Positions 26,890 through 37,420 of a DNA stretch of 64,000 bases are shown here, in pieces. Source of the DNA: Cupriavidus consociatus (GTDB lineage: Bacteria > Pseudomonadota > Gammaproteobacteria > Burkholderiales > Burkholderiaceae). The notes beneath the pieces were generated by a model. It was not told the origin of the DNA and did no database searches. It saw only the letters and a list, made by a program, of their open reading frames with translations. The position numbers and the translations under genes were made by a program. Position 1 is the stretch's first letter. Each line of letters opens with the position of its first letter. The stretch spans positions 62,001 through 126,000 of the forward strand of contig NZ_JAGIQA010000001.1 of NCBI RefSeq assembly GCF_017814975.1. The letters are read 5' to 3'.

Positions 26890-28242
26890 TCAGTGCTTGA
26901 GGTCGGCGCTCACCTTCGCGAAATATCGCACCAGCAAACCACCGGCAATAGCGAGGCTTATGCTGTTGGCCAGCCAGAACCCGCTCGCCCCGTGCGTGAA
27001 CGACGGCAGGCCTTCGATCAGTCCGAACCCCAGCAAATAGCCGCCACCCAGCCCGATGCCCCACAGCGACCCTGCATAGATCAGCGTCGGAATCACCGCG
27101 ATCTTGTAAGCCCGCAGGATAAACGCCGTCATTACCTGCACGGCATCGAATGCCTGGTAGAAGGCTACGAACAGCACCAGCGGCAGCGCGGCCGCCACCA
27201 CGGTGCGATCGCTCGCATAGGCGTGCAGGATGGGCTCGCGCAGCAGCCACAGCAGCGCGCCGGTCAGCATGGCCAGTGCCACGGCCGCGCGGATGCCGCG
27301 CCAGGCAATGCGGCTTGCTCCGGCGAGATCGCGTGCGCCGATATGCTGCGCGACCAGCGTCGAGGTGGCGATGCCCAGCGACAGCGGCAGCATGTAGGCC
27401 ACGGCGCCCAGGTTGGCGATGATCTGGTGCCCCGCCAGCGTGACCGTGCCCAGCCGAGTGATAAAGATCGACATCAGCGTGAACGACGTGATCTCGATCA
27501 GGTAGGTCAGCCCCATCGGCACGCCCAGGCGCAGCAGCGCGCGTAATGGCGCCGCGGCGGGCCAGCTCCATGTGGCAAAGATACGCAGCGGCTGGTAGGC
27601 AGTGCCATAGCGCAGGATCAGCAGCCCGGCGATGCACCATGCCCAGCTGATCAGCGTCGAGGCCAGCCCGCAGCCGGGCCCGCCCATGGCGGGCACACCC
27701 ACGCCGCCGTGGATAAACCAGGCATTGAGCGGAATCTTCAGCGCCAGGCCGCCGACCTGCAGCACGGTGACCATGATCGGCCGCGACATCGCATTGTTGA
27801 GCGCCGAATAGATGCGGAAGGCGAGCGCCGCGGGCAGCCCGAACGCGCCGAAATGCAGGTAGGCGGTAGCCTTGTCGACCAGCTCGGGCGGCGCCTTGGC
27901 AAAGGCCAGCAGCGGCGCCGGGAAAGCCAGCAGCAGCACGCCGGGGATCGCGAGCGCCGCACCCAGCCACGCCGCCTGCCGAACTTCCGCACCGATCGCC
28001 TCGACGCGGCCGGCGCCATAGAGCTGGCCCGCGACGGGCGCCAGCGCCTGCAGCACGCCCATCAGGCTGATATAGATGGTGACGTAGATCGAACCTCCCA
28101 GGCCGACGGCGGCGAGGTCGGTGGCGGAGGCACGGCCGGCCATCACGGTGTCGATGACACCGAAGGCGATCACCGCCAGCTGGCCGGCCAGTACCGGCGC
28201 GGCCAGGCTGAAGATGCGACGAAGGTCTTGGAACAGAGTCAT
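26890..28242 (-). CDS. norM: MATE-family multidrug efflux protein (NorM-like)
   Basis: This 450-residue cation/drug antiporter has twelve predicted membrane helices in two homologous halves. N-terminal features such as SLAAPVLAGQLAVIAFGVIDTVMAGRA and YLHFGAFGLPAALAFRIYSA fit the NorM branch. The second half repeats the pattern (LGVPMGLTYLIEITSFTLMSI, GHQIIANLGAVAYMLPLSL). It exports cationic drugs, normally coupled to Na+ or H+. It may be co-transcribed with the membrane protein gene 117 bp upstream. Confidence 0.9.
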   Translation of the reverse strand: MTLFQDLRRIFSLAAPVLAGQLAVIAFGVIDTVMAGRASATDLAAVGLGGSIYVTIYISLMGVLQALAPVAGQLYGAGRVEAIGAEVRQAAWLGAALAIPGVLLLAFPAPLLAFAKAPPELVDKATAYLHFGAFGLPAALAFRIYSALNNAMSRPIMVTVLQVGGLALKIPLNAWFIHGGVGVPAMGGPGCGLASTLISWAWCIAGLLILRYGTAYQPLRIFATWSWPAAAPLRALLRLGVPMGLTYLIEITSFTLMSIFITRLGTVTLAGHQIIANLGAVAYMLPLSLGIATSTLVAQHIGARDLAGASRIAWRGIRAAVALAMLTGALLWLLREPILHAYASDRTVVAAALPLVLFVAFYQAFDAVQVMTAFILRAYKIAVIPTLIYAGSLWGIGLGGGYLLGFGLIEGLPSFTHGASGFWLANSISLAIAGGLLVRYFAKVSADLKH

Positions 28243-28359
28243 TCGGGCCTCAGGAGGCGATGTCAGGGGCGTTGACCGGGCACGATGCCCCGCAGCCGCC
28301 TGAGGCCGGAATGGATCGATGGCGCTGCAGTGCGCGGCGAAGGGCTCGTGCCGGTGAGA

Positions 28360-30147
28360 TCAGGGCTGCCGCGGCAGGCGGCGGCGCGGCAGGTCGGGGC
28401 GCGGGTGCACGGCGCGCGCGGTATCGACCAGCCGGTACATGCGGAAGCGCTCGTCGCGGTCCGCGGGGCGGCGGCCTTCCCACACCAGCCGCCATTCGAA
28501 ATGCGAGATATTGCCGGGCTCGCCATAGTCCACCGCATCGTGGCGCAGCAGCACGTCGCAGCCGTCGCCAGGCCCGCCAAAGCGGATATGACCGAAGTAG
28601 GCGAACGACGCCAGCTGTGCATCGCCCATCCGGATCGGCTGCACGCAACGGTATGCGGGCGGCAGCGCCATCGCCGCGGCCTGGGCCACGTCACGGTAGG
28701 TCTTGCCATAGTTGATCGACGGCAGCCACAGCGTCATCGCCATCACCCACATCAGCGTGGTGCCGGCGGCCGAGATCACCACCGGCCGCCAGATCTGCTT
28801 GGGCGCGCGCGACAGGCGCCAGCGCACGATCAGCACCCAGGCAATGGTCGCCGCCAGCGCGATCAGCACCGCGGTGATCGTGAACTCATGCTGGTAGCCC
28901 GGCAGCTGGCGGAACACGTTGCGCGCGACGCGCGGCGGCCAGCCGGTGGTCTTGGCGATCCACATGAACCAGACCGTGCCGCCGAAGATGGTGAAGAACA
29001 GCAGCGCGAACCAGTCGATCGCGTTGATCACGCCGCGCGCCAGCGTGGGCAGCGCGAAGGCTGCCAGCACCGCCATCGGCGGCAGCAGCAAAATGAACTG
29101 CACGTCGCCGCCGCTGCGTTGCAGGAACAGCAGCACCACAACCGGCAACAGCACCGCCAGCGGCATTGCCACATGGGCGGCGCGGCGCATGCCGGCCCAT
29201 GCAACCCATGCCCATGCCGCGATCGGCCAGACCGGCCACGTGTACAGGAACAGGTTGCGCATGTTGAAGCCGAACGTCTGCATGTTCGGCGAACCATAGT
29301 TGCGTCGGTCGTAGCGCGCCCATTCGCGGATAAAGGTGACCGCCTCGGTTCGGTCCGCCGCGCCGAAATATGCCGCGGCCAGCCACGCCGCGACGATCAG
29401 CAACGCCAGCGGGATGCCGATGGCGGCGAGCCGCTGCCACGGCAGCGGCTTGCACACCAGCGCGCAGACGACGGTCCCGAACAGCAGCGCCAGCGGCAGG
29501 ATAGGGCCGCTGGCCAGCGCCAGCCCGCCGAAGGCGGCACCATAGACCAGGCTGCCCATCAGCGGCTTGTCGAGGCTGCGCACCAGCGCGTACAGCGCCA
29601 GCGCGATAAAGGCCACCTGGCCGACCTGCGGGGTGGTTTCGTGCCCGCGCATGGCCAGGCCGACGCACGCCAGGAAGATCAGCAGCGCGCCGTCGGCCAG
29701 CGTGCGGCCATAGTCGCGCGCATTGGGCTGGCCGCCGAACGCATAGGCGAACGGCTGGACCTCGTCGCGCCGGCCCAGCAGGTAGGTGCTGTACCAGATG
29801 CAGGCGCAGGTCGAGAAGAAGAACAGGGCGGTGGCAAGGCGCGCGGCGTCGGTGGGACCCAGCCAGCTGCCGAAGCCGCGGATCATCAGCGCGCCGATCC
29901 AGAACACCAGCGGACCGTCCTCCGTGAACGGCCGGCCGACGATGTTGGGCATCAGCCAGTCATGCAGGCCGCCGGTGGCCAGTTGCCACATCACGCCGAA
30001 GCCGGCAGCGTCCTCGTTCTTCCACGGATCGCGGCCGAACAGGCCGACCAGGCCATAGATGATGCAGATCGCCAGCAGCAGGGCGCGCGGCAGGGCGCCG
30101 GTCGCGGCAGCGGTCAACTGGACGGGTGAGGTATTGGCTTGACGCAT
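28360..30147 (-). CDS. Polytopic membrane protein, probable GT-C glycosyltransferase (ArnT/PMT-like)
   Basis: The 595-residue protein has about eleven to thirteen hydrophobic helices. The first periplasmic loop carries GRDPWKNEDAAGFG; acidic residues there (NED) occupy the place of the GT-C catalytic Asp/Glu of ArnT-type lipid-linked sugar transferases. A soluble C-terminal domain (about 480-595) has MGDAQLASFAYFGHIRF. It may transfer a sugar from a polyprenyl carrier to an envelope acceptor; donor and acceptor cannot be inferred. Length and topology fit ArnT-like proteins. No polymyxin-resistance genes are adjacent. Confidence 0.7.
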   Translation of the reverse strand: MRQANTSPVQLTAAATGALPRALLLAICIIYGLVGLFGRDPWKNEDAAGFGVMWQLATGGLHDWLMPNIVGRPFTEDGPLVFWIGALMIRGFGSWLGPTDAARLATALFFFSTCACIWYSTYLLGRRDEVQPFAYAFGGQPNARDYGRTLADGALLIFLACVGLAMRGHETTPQVGQVAFIALALYALVRSLDKPLMGSLVYGAAFGGLALASGPILPLALLFGTVVCALVCKPLPWQRLAAIGIPLALLIVAAWLAAAYFGAADRTEAVTFIREWARYDRRNYGSPNMQTFGFNMRNLFLYTWPVWPIAAWAWVAWAGMRRAAHVAMPLAVLLPVVVLLFLQRSGGDVQFILLLPPMAVLAAFALPTLARGVINAIDWFALLFFTIFGGTVWFMWIAKTTGWPPRVARNVFRQLPGYQHEFTITAVLIALAATIAWVLIVRWRLSRAPKQIWRPVVISAAGTTLMWVMAMTLWLPSINYGKTYRDVAQAAAMALPPAYRCVQPIRMGDAQLASFAYFGHIRFGGPGDGCDVLLRHDAVDYGEPGNISHFEWRLVWEGRRPADRDERFRMYRLVDTARAVHPRPDLPRRRLPRQP

Positions 30148-30329
30148 CGATGCTCAGGTCGGGCCGTGGCGCAATGGTGCGAAGGCCACAGTATCGCGCA
30201 TGCGGCGGCCGTGAGGGCCGTGACATGCCGTAGAAGCCTCACGCAGGTGAGGGATTCCGGTGGATACAACAGTGCCGGCGCCGGCTGGCCGGGTGCACGC
30301 AAACGGCAGGCATCAAACGGCAGGCACAA

Positions 30330-30359
30330 AAGAAAAGAGGCAGCCGATGCTGCCTCTTT
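30330..30359 (-). terminator. Terminator of rpmE2
   Basis: On the minus strand AAAGAGGCAGC-ATCG-GCTGCCTCTTT forms an 11-bp stem continued by TTCTTTT, 64 bp after the rpmE2 stop. Confidence 0.88.
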
Positions 30360-30423
30360 GCTGGTTCGCGCCGGCCCGGAGCATCTGTCCGCGGCCGCGC
30401 GAAGCGGGGTTCGCCGAAAGCGA

Positions 30424-30684
30424 TTACTTCGCAGCCTTGCCCAGCTTGTTGCCGAACTTCTGGCGGAACTTCTCGACGCGGCCGGCCGTGTCCATGATCT
30501 TCTGGGTGCCGGTGTAGAACGGGTGCGATTCCGACGAGACTTCGATCTTGGCCAGCGGGTATTCCTTGCCGTCCTTCACGATCGTGTCCTTGGTCTGGAT
30601 GGTCGAGCGGGTGATGAAGCTGAAGTCGCTGGACATGTCCTGGAACACGACTTCGCGGTAATTCGGGTGAATGCCTTCTTTCAT
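30424..30684 (-). CDS. rpmE2: 50S ribosomal protein L31 type B (zinc-independent form)
   Basis: The 86-residue protein starts [16 protein letters not shown], typical of the L31 type B family, and contains [21 protein letters not shown]. The CxxC zinc-ribbon cysteines of the type A protein are absent; in fact the protein has no Cys. In many bacteria the Cys-free form replaces the zinc form during zinc limitation, but here it may be the only copy. ATG 30684 is chosen by family length. It has its own terminator. Confidence 0.93.
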   Translation of the reverse strand: MKEGIHPNYREVVFQDMSSDFSFITRSTIQTKDTIVKDGKEYPLAKIEVSSESHPFYTGTQKIMDTAGRVEKFRQKFGNKLGKAAK

Positions 30685-30889
30685 GATGAGTCCTTTCTGG
30701 TTGGGTAGCCAGTCCGTTGCGATCCGCGCTTTACTGCTGAATTCACCGCTGAAAACACGACGCGTCGACGAACGAACCACTTGCCGGTAACGGGCAAACC
30801 GGAATTATGGCAGAAAAACAATGACTTGGGGAAGAGGAAGTGGCATATCGCGCGCTGCCTTGGCTGGAGGGCTGGATATGCCTTTGTGC

Positions 30890-31741
30890 TCACATTGCGG
30901 CGGGGTTCTGGCGATAAAAGGAGGCTAGCGACTGGTAGACAACCGGCCAATGCCGTGACAGTCCACCGGGCTCGACAAAAAATGCTTCCGACGTCACCGC
31001 AAAGAATTCGCCGGGTGTCTCGCAACCGTACGGATCGATGATGCGCAGCGCCGGCGGCAGCCGTTCGGGATGCTCCCAGTCCGATTCCTTGCGTGCCTCC
31101 CATGCCTCGGCAAAGCGGTCGTACTCGGTGAGGAAGGTTTCCGCCCACGCTTCAGCATCGATATCCGGATGCAGCACGCGCGAGAAGGGCGGCACGCCGT
31201 CCGGCTCGCCGTCGAGCATGTCCAGCTTGTGGGCAAATTCATGGATGACGACGTTGTAGGCGTCCGCCGGCAGTTCGTGTTCGCTGTCGATGCCGGCGCC
31301 TGGCGTATACACGTCCTGCCAGGACAGGATCACCGGGCCGTGTTCCCAGGCTTCGCCGCTGGCTTCCTCTACCACGCCGTGCACCAGGCCGATCTCATCC
31401 TGCACGGTGCGGCGGATGATGAATTCACCGGGATACAGCACGATGCCGTGCCAGCCGCGGTACCACGCCAGCCCCAGCTTCAGGATCGGCACGCACGCTT
31501 GCACGGCGACGCTGACGACCATGTCGTCGGCCAGCGGCAGCTCATGCGCGGTGGAGTATTCCTTCTCCGCAATGAACAACGTGGCCAGCTCGCGCAGCGC
31601 GGCCAGGTCTTCGCTGCCATAGCGCTGCACGAACGGCAGCGTGGCGATAGTGCTCTCCCACAGGTCGTCGGGGATCGCGTAGTGCTCCAGCTTGCGTGCC
31701 CTGGAGCGGGTGCGCAGGAATGCAGTCAGTTTGCCCAGCAT
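30890..31741 (-). CDS. mtfA: MtfA-like zinc peptidase / Mlc (DgsA) anti-repressor family
   Basis: This 283-residue gluzincin-type protein has the metal motif HEFAHKLD (His167, Glu168, His171) and a distal Glu in FAVTSEAFF as third ligand. E. coli MtfA binds the glucose regulator Mlc and has aminopeptidase activity; no Mlc is visible here, so its partner is unknown. ATG 31741 is preferred because the longer start at 31780 lies inside the rho terminator stem. It lies between rpmE2 and rho on the same strand. Confidence 0.88.
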   Translation of the reverse strand: MLGKLTAFLRTRSRARKLEHYAIPDDLWESTIATLPFVQRYGSEDLAALRELATLFIAEKEYSTAHELPLADDMVVSVAVQACVPILKLGLAWYRGWHGIVLYPGEFIIRRTVQDEIGLVHGVVEEASGEAWEHGPVILSWQDVYTPGAGIDSEHELPADAYNVVIHEFAHKLDMLDGEPDGVPPFSRVLHPDIDAEAWAETFLTEYDRFAEAWEARKESDWEHPERLPPALRIIDPYGCETPGEFFAVTSEAFFVEPGGLSRHWPVVYQSLASFYRQNPAAM

Positions 31742-31760
31742 AGGAAACCCATCGGACAAC

Positions 31761-31788
31761 AAAAAGGCGTGCCGTGGCACGCCTTTTT
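31761..31788 (-). terminator. Intrinsic terminator after rho
   Basis: AAAAAGGCGTGCC-GT-GGCACGCCTTTTT is a perfect palindrome, 44 bp past the rho stop and 20 bp before the mtfA start. Symmetric A and T runs would let it work in either direction. Confidence 0.9.
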
Positions 31789-31832
31789 GTTCGCCTTGCG
31801 GCGCGTCCCTGAATGGTACGCCGCAGCGAGGC

Positions 31833-33095
<1,263 letters not shown>

Positions 33096-33237
33096 AGACG
33101 AGGGGTACAGATTTGCCCGGACGGGCGAGACTGAAAGAGAAGGGGGAAAAATGAGCGAACGCTCGGGGAGTTGTTGGTGGCATCTTAGCACAATCCGACC
33201 GGTGCGCCAGGGTGTGGCGCACGCACGTCGGATCGTG

Positions 33238-33267
33238 ACAAAACCGGAGCGGCTGGTCTCGCTCCGG
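33238..33267 (-). terminator. Terminator between trxA and rho
   Basis: On the minus strand CCGGAGCG and CGCTCCGG form an 8-bp stem with an 8-base loop followed by TTTTG, starting nine bases beyond the trxA stop. It would separate trxA from rho or reduce read-through. Confidence 0.75.
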
Positions 33268-33275
33268 CGCGCAGC

Positions 33276-33602
33276 TTACAGGTTGCCGTCGAGGAAGGCA
33301 GTCAGTTGCGACTTGGACAGCGCGCCGACCTTCTGGGCCGCGACTGCGCCGTTCTTGAACAGGATCAGCGTCGGGATGCCGCGGATGCCGAACTTGGCCG
33401 GGACCTGCTGGTTTTCATCGACGTTGATCTTGGCGACCTGCAGCTTGTCGCCATAGTCCTTGGCGACTTCGTCCAGGATCGGGGCGATCATCTTGCAGGG
33501 GCCGCACCATTCCGCCCAGAAGTCGAGCAGGACGGGCTTGTCGGACTGGAGGACGTCGGCGTCGAAGGAGGCGTCGCTCACATACTTGATTTGTTCGCTC
33601 AT
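33276..33602 (-). CDS. trxA: Thioredoxin
   Basis: This 108-residue cytoplasmic disulfide reductase has active site WCGPCK at residues 32-37 and the cis-Pro in [10 protein letters not shown]. Length and motifs are those of TrxA. AGAGG lies nine bases upstream of the ATG. The trxA-rho order on one strand is common in proteobacteria. Confidence 0.96.
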   Translation of the reverse strand: MSEQIKYVSDASFDADVLQSDKPVLLDFWAEWCGPCKMIAPILDEVAKDYGDKLQVAKINVDENQQVPAKFGIRGIPTLILFKNGAVAAQKVGALSKSQLTAFLDGNL

Positions 33603-34055
33603 GGCGGAAAACCTCTGGTTTCGCTCTGTTTATGTTGAAGGCTGGGAAACTGGATAGGACAGAACCGTAACCTTACACGAGATTGCGCGGACCCGCCGAA
33701 GACGCCCTTGCCGCCTGCCGGCTGGCTCTGGCGGCCGCAGCCGCGCAACCATTGCTGCCGATATGTTACCAGTTTGCCGATTTTCAAGACCGGCACCGGT
33801 GTGCGGCTGAAAACGTCGCCGGCAACGGTAATGATTCTGCTGCAATCGGGTGATTAGTAGAAATGCTTATTTTCAATGGCGCCAAGAGATTCAGCCAATC
33901 GGCGCGGGTGCCATGGCGTGCACATGCAGCCTCGGCACAGTGCCGGATCCGCGTCGCGTGCGCGTAGAATAGAAAGCGGTCCGCGGGCCGCGCACCGGCC
34001 GGCCGATCCTCACGAACCCTGCTCTCCCGAGAAGGCCATCGACAAGGTCATCGAT
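33603..34055. other. Intergenic region between trxA and a small conserved gene
   Basis: This 453-bp region must contain the divergent promoters for trxA (minus) and the 90-residue protein (plus). The first half is GC-rich and the stretch around 33825-33885 is AT-rich. I found no convincing -35/-10 pair, RNA gene or small ORF with a ribosome site. Confidence 0.4.
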
Positions 34056-34328
34056 ATGAACACCGATCCCCGCAAGCCTACCCAGCCCGAATCCGGCCAG
34101 GCGCCGGATGTGGACCACCTGAGCGATGCGCTGGACCATATCAGCAGCGCAGTCGAGACCAACAGCATTGCCAGCGGCGCCGCCAAGGGCCTGGTCTACA
34201 GCATCATCGAAACGCTGGGCACGCTGGTGGGCGACCCCGACCTTCCCGAGCATGCGCGCTCCGGCTACGAGGGCCTGCTCGAGACCGCGCGCGAGATCCG
34301 CGCCCGGCTGGAGGGCGGCACGCACTGA
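34056..34328 (+). CDS. Small conserved-looking hypothetical protein
   Basis: This 90-residue, soluble, acidic protein begins with a Pro/Gln-rich segment (TDPRKPTQPESGQAPDVDH) and continues as two to three amphipathic helices (LSDALDHISSAVETNSIASG, GLLETAREIRARLEGG). ATG 34056 has AAGG eight bases upstream and gives a clean domain; the longer upstream frame is Arg/Pro-rich and shadow-like. I do not recognise the family. No transmembrane segment or metal motif is seen. Confidence 0.65.
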   Translation: MNTDPRKPTQPESGQAPDVDHLSDALDHISSAVETNSIASGAAKGLVYSIIETLGTLVGDPDLPEHARSGYEGLLETAREIRARLEGGTH

Positions 34329-34492
34329 GCGGCCCGCCCGAGCGCAAACAGCTCCGCGTACCGGAGCCCTTTCATGGATCGCCGCCCGCCGTGCTGGCCG
34401 GCGGCGTCCGGTATTCTCTTTGCCTTGTCCCCTGACGTCTTCCCCGATCGACGCAGTTATCGCAGCCATGCCGCGCTGCGGCCCACGAGCCC

Positions 34493-37420
34493 ATGACGTC
34501 GCTGAGTTTTCGCCCTGGCCCTGATTTCCTCGAGCAGGCGGCCACTGCTGCCTGGTTTTTCCTGGACCGCTGTGGCGCGCCCGAAGCCGGCGCGCACGTG
34601 GTGGTGCCGACCGCCGCGCAGATTCCCGGCGTGCGCGAGGCGCTCGACGCCGCCGCGCGTGCGGCCGGGCGGCCGCGCCTGTTGCCGCGGGTGCTGACGC
34701 TGGGCCACTGGCTGCTCGACCTGCCGCCCGATGGCACGCCGGTGCGCAGCCATGCGGCGCGGCTGCTGGCGGTGCAGCAGGCCGTGCGCGGGCAAGAGTG
34801 GCTGCGCCGCGCCTTCGGCGCGCAGAACGAGACCGCGGCGTGGGGCCTGTCGCAGACGCTGCTGGCGATTTGCGATGAATTGAATGCGCGCTGGCTCGAG
34901 GACGCCGCCATCCGCGATGACGACGACATCGACGGCGACGACCGCGCCGCGCTGCTGCAGGGCGCGCTGGAACGCACCTACTCGCACCTGTCGGAACGTT
35001 TCCTCGGCGAAGAGGCCCGCATCGTGCTGGCGTTCTGGCAGGCGCTGTCCGGGCCCGACGACCCGCTGCCGGCGCGGCGCCGCGCGTTGCGCGAACTGTC
35101 GCAGCAACTGCGTGGCCCGGTGGTGTGGATCGCGCCGACACCCCCTGCGCCGCTCGAAGCCGCGTTCCTGCGCGATGCCGCCGAACTGGTGCCGGTGCTG
35201 CAGGTCGGGTACGACTGGGCGGGGCAGGGCGGAATGGATTCCGACTCCGATGCGGACACCGATGCGGACACCGATGCGGACGCCGATGCCGACTGGTACC
35301 GGATGCTGCTGTCGCTGTGGCCCGAGGCACGCATCGCCGGGGAGGGAGACGCCATTGCGCCGACACCCGCCATGCCGGTACTGCCTGAACAACGTCCGGC
35401 CATCCGCGTGATCGGCAGCGCGCGCTTCGAGGACGAAGCCGCGGCCGCAGCGGCGCAGCTGGTGCAATGGCTCAACGAAGGCCGCCGTCAGGTCGCGCTG
35501 GTGGCCCACGACCGTGTGGTGGCGCGGCGCGCGCGCGCGCTGCTGGCGCGTGCCGGCGCACCGGTGCGCGACGAGACCGGCTGGAAGCTGTCGACCACGC
35601 GCGCGGCCGCCGCGCTGATGCGCTGGTTCGACCTGCTGGTGCGCGACGGCGATACCTCGGCGCTGCTCGACCTGCTGAAAAGCCCGTTCTGCCTGCCCGA
35701 TTTCGCCGGGCGCGGCCCGGCCATCGCGCTGCTGGAGCGCCAGGTGCGGCGCGAGGGCATTACCGGCGGCTGGCCGCGCCTGCGGCAGTTGTTCGGTACC
35801 GCACCGACAAGCGAGCCGGAGCCTGGCAGCGACGAGGGCCAGGCAGCCGAAGCGCCGCGCCGCGCCGCACGGGCGCTGCTTGCGGTGCTGGCCGACGAGG
35901 CGGCACGCTGGCCGCGCGGCCTTGCGCAGCATCCGCTGGCAATGTGGCTGGCGCGGCTCGACGGCATGCTTGACGGTCTTGGCATGCGCGCCGCACTGGC
36001 GGCCGACGAGGCCGGCAGCCAGTTGCTCGATGCGCTGGCGCGTCTGCAAGATCTGCCGCAGGACGAAACCGGCGGCCACGCCACGCTATCGCAGGGCGAG
36101 TTCCGCGCCATGCTGGCGGCGCTGCTCGAATCCGTGGCCTACAAGGTGCCGTCCGCCAGCGGCCCGGCGCGCATCACCATCCTGCCGCTGAACGGCGCGC
36201 GCATGCGCCGTTTCGAGGGTGTGGTAATCGTGGGTTGCGACGATGCGCAATTGCCTTCAAGCGCGGCCGAGCTGATGTTCTTCTCCAACCAGATGCGCCG
36301 CGAGCTGGACCTCGAAGACCGCGAGGCGCGCTTCGCCCAGCAGGCGCGCGACCTGGCGGAGGTGCTGCTGAACAACGCCGACGTGGTGATGACCTGGCAG
36401 CGCTTCGGTGGCCGCGGCGAACCGCACCACGTATCGGGCTGGATCGAGCGGCTGGCGGCATGCTGTGCGCGCAGCGGCGTCATCATCGACGGCAACGCCG
36501 TGCCGCAGGCCTTCGAGACCTTCGCCGAACCGCAAGGCATGCCCGCGCCGTCCGCGTTGCCGGAGCTGGTGCCACAGCGCTGGAGCGCGCAGGCGTACAA
36601 CATGCTGCGCCGCTGCCCGTACCAGTTCTTCGCCGGCCGCATGCTCGGCCTGGCCGGACTGGAGATAGTCAGCGACGAACTGGAAAAGCGCGAGATCGGC
36701 GAGCACCTGCACCGCGTCCTGCTGCGCTACCACAAGGACCTGCACGCACGCCGCGAGCGCGGCGAAACGCTGTCGCAAGACCAGCGCCTGGCGCGGCTGC
36801 GCGAGATTTCGGACGATGTGTTCGGCGCGCTGATGGCCGAGGACGGCAATGCCATCGCCTATTACCGACGCTGGTGCGAGGTGCTGCCCTCGTATGTCGC
36901 GTGGCAGTCGGCGCGCGAGGCCGAGGGCTGGTTCTGGCGCGGCGGCGAGCTCGATGCCGGCATCGACCTGCCCATGCCAGATGGCCAGCCGCTGCGGCTG
37001 ACCGGGCGCATCGACCGACTCGACCAGGGGCCGGACGGCGCGCATGCGGTGCTCGACTACAAGACGCAGAGTGCCACGCGGCTCAAGCGCAAGCTGGCCG
37101 AGGTCGAGGAAGATTGCCAGCTGCCGTTCTACGGGCTGTTGCGGGCCGATGCGGTGGACGGCAGCTGGGTATCGCTGGAAGGCGCGAAGGAGAGCGCGCG
37201 CGACACCTCGGCGTCGGCGCAACGCGAGATCGGCCTGCCCGACTTTCAGGCCGCGGTCACCCGGCTCGAGCGGCAGATGCGCCATGACGTGATGCGGCTG
37301 CGCGAGGGAGCCAGGCTGCCAGCATTTGGCGATGCCTCGGCCTGTGTGTATTGCACCGCCCGCGGCCTGTGCCGCAAGGGCTTCTGGGAATCCACCGCCG
37401 TGCCGGTGCTGACAACATGA
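34493..37420 (+). CDS. addB: AddB-like nuclease subunit of a recombination helicase-nuclease
   Basis: This 975-residue protein combines an inactivated helicase-like N-terminal part with a C-terminal PD-(D/E)xK nuclease (about 700-960). Nuclease residues lie in GRIDRLDQ (about 838-845) and LDYKTQ (about 855-860). Four cysteines in AddB spacing, one in RRCPYQFF (about 708) and three in CVYCTARGLC (about 950-959), should hold a 4Fe-4S cluster. With AddA it resects double-strand ends for RecA loading. An Asp-rich repeat (SDADTDADTDADADAD, residues 251-267) is unusual. No Walker A is evident. It overlaps addA by 4 bp. Confidence 0.85.
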   Translation: MTSLSFRPGPDFLEQAATAAWFFLDRCGAPEAGAHVVVPTAAQIPGVREALDAAARAAGRPRLLPRVLTLGHWLLDLPPDGTPVRSHAARLLAVQQAVRGQEWLRRAFGAQNETAAWGLSQTLLAICDELNARWLEDAAIRDDDDIDGDDRAALLQGALERTYSHLSERFLGEEARIVLAFWQALSGPDDPLPARRRALRELSQQLRGPVVWIAPTPPAPLEAAFLRDAAELVPVLQVGYDWAGQGGMDSDSDADTDADTDADADADWYRMLLSLWPEARIAGEGDAIAPTPAMPVLPEQRPAIRVIGSARFEDEAAAAAAQLVQWLNEGRRQVALVAHDRVVARRARALLARAGAPVRDETGWKLSTTRAAAALMRWFDLLVRDGDTSALLDLLKSPFCLPDFAGRGPAIALLERQVRREGITGGWPRLRQLFGTAPTSEPEPGSDEGQAAEAPRRAARALLAVLADEAARWPRGLAQHPLAMWLARLDGMLDGLGMRAALAADEAGSQLLDALARLQDLPQDETGGHATLSQGEFRAMLAALLESVAYKVPSASGPARITILPLNGARMRRFEGVVIVGCDDAQLPSSAAELMFFSNQMRRELDLEDREARFAQQARDLAEVLLNNADVVMTWQRFGGRGEPHHVSGWIERLAACCARSGVIIDGNAVPQAFETFAEPQGMPAPSALPELVPQRWSAQAYNMLRRCPYQFFAGRMLGLAGLEIVSDELEKREIGEHLHRVLLRYHKDLHARRERGETLSQDQRLARLREISDDVFGALMAEDGNAIAYYRRWCEVLPSYVAWQSAREAEGWFWRGGELDAGIDLPMPDGQPLRLTGRIDRLDQGPDGAHAVLDYKTQSATRLKRKLAEVEEDCQLPFYGLLRADAVDGSWVSLEGAKESARDTSASAQREIGLPDFQAAVTRLERQMRHDVMRLREGARLPAFGDASACVYCTARGLCRKGFWESTAVPVLTT
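35243..35293 (+). repeat. 12-bp tandem repeat inside addB
   Basis: Units GATGCGGACACC (35249-35260, 35261-35272), GATGCGGACGCC (35273-35284) and a partial GATGCCGAC follow GACTCC. The repeat encodes Asp-Ala-Asp-Thr units and keeps frame, so copy number may vary between strains without breaking the gene. Confidence 0.85.

Noticed and set aside
30685-30780. Longer start for the L31 gene
   Set aside because: The extra 32 residues are not part of the L31 family, and the 86-residue form from ATG 30684 is standard.
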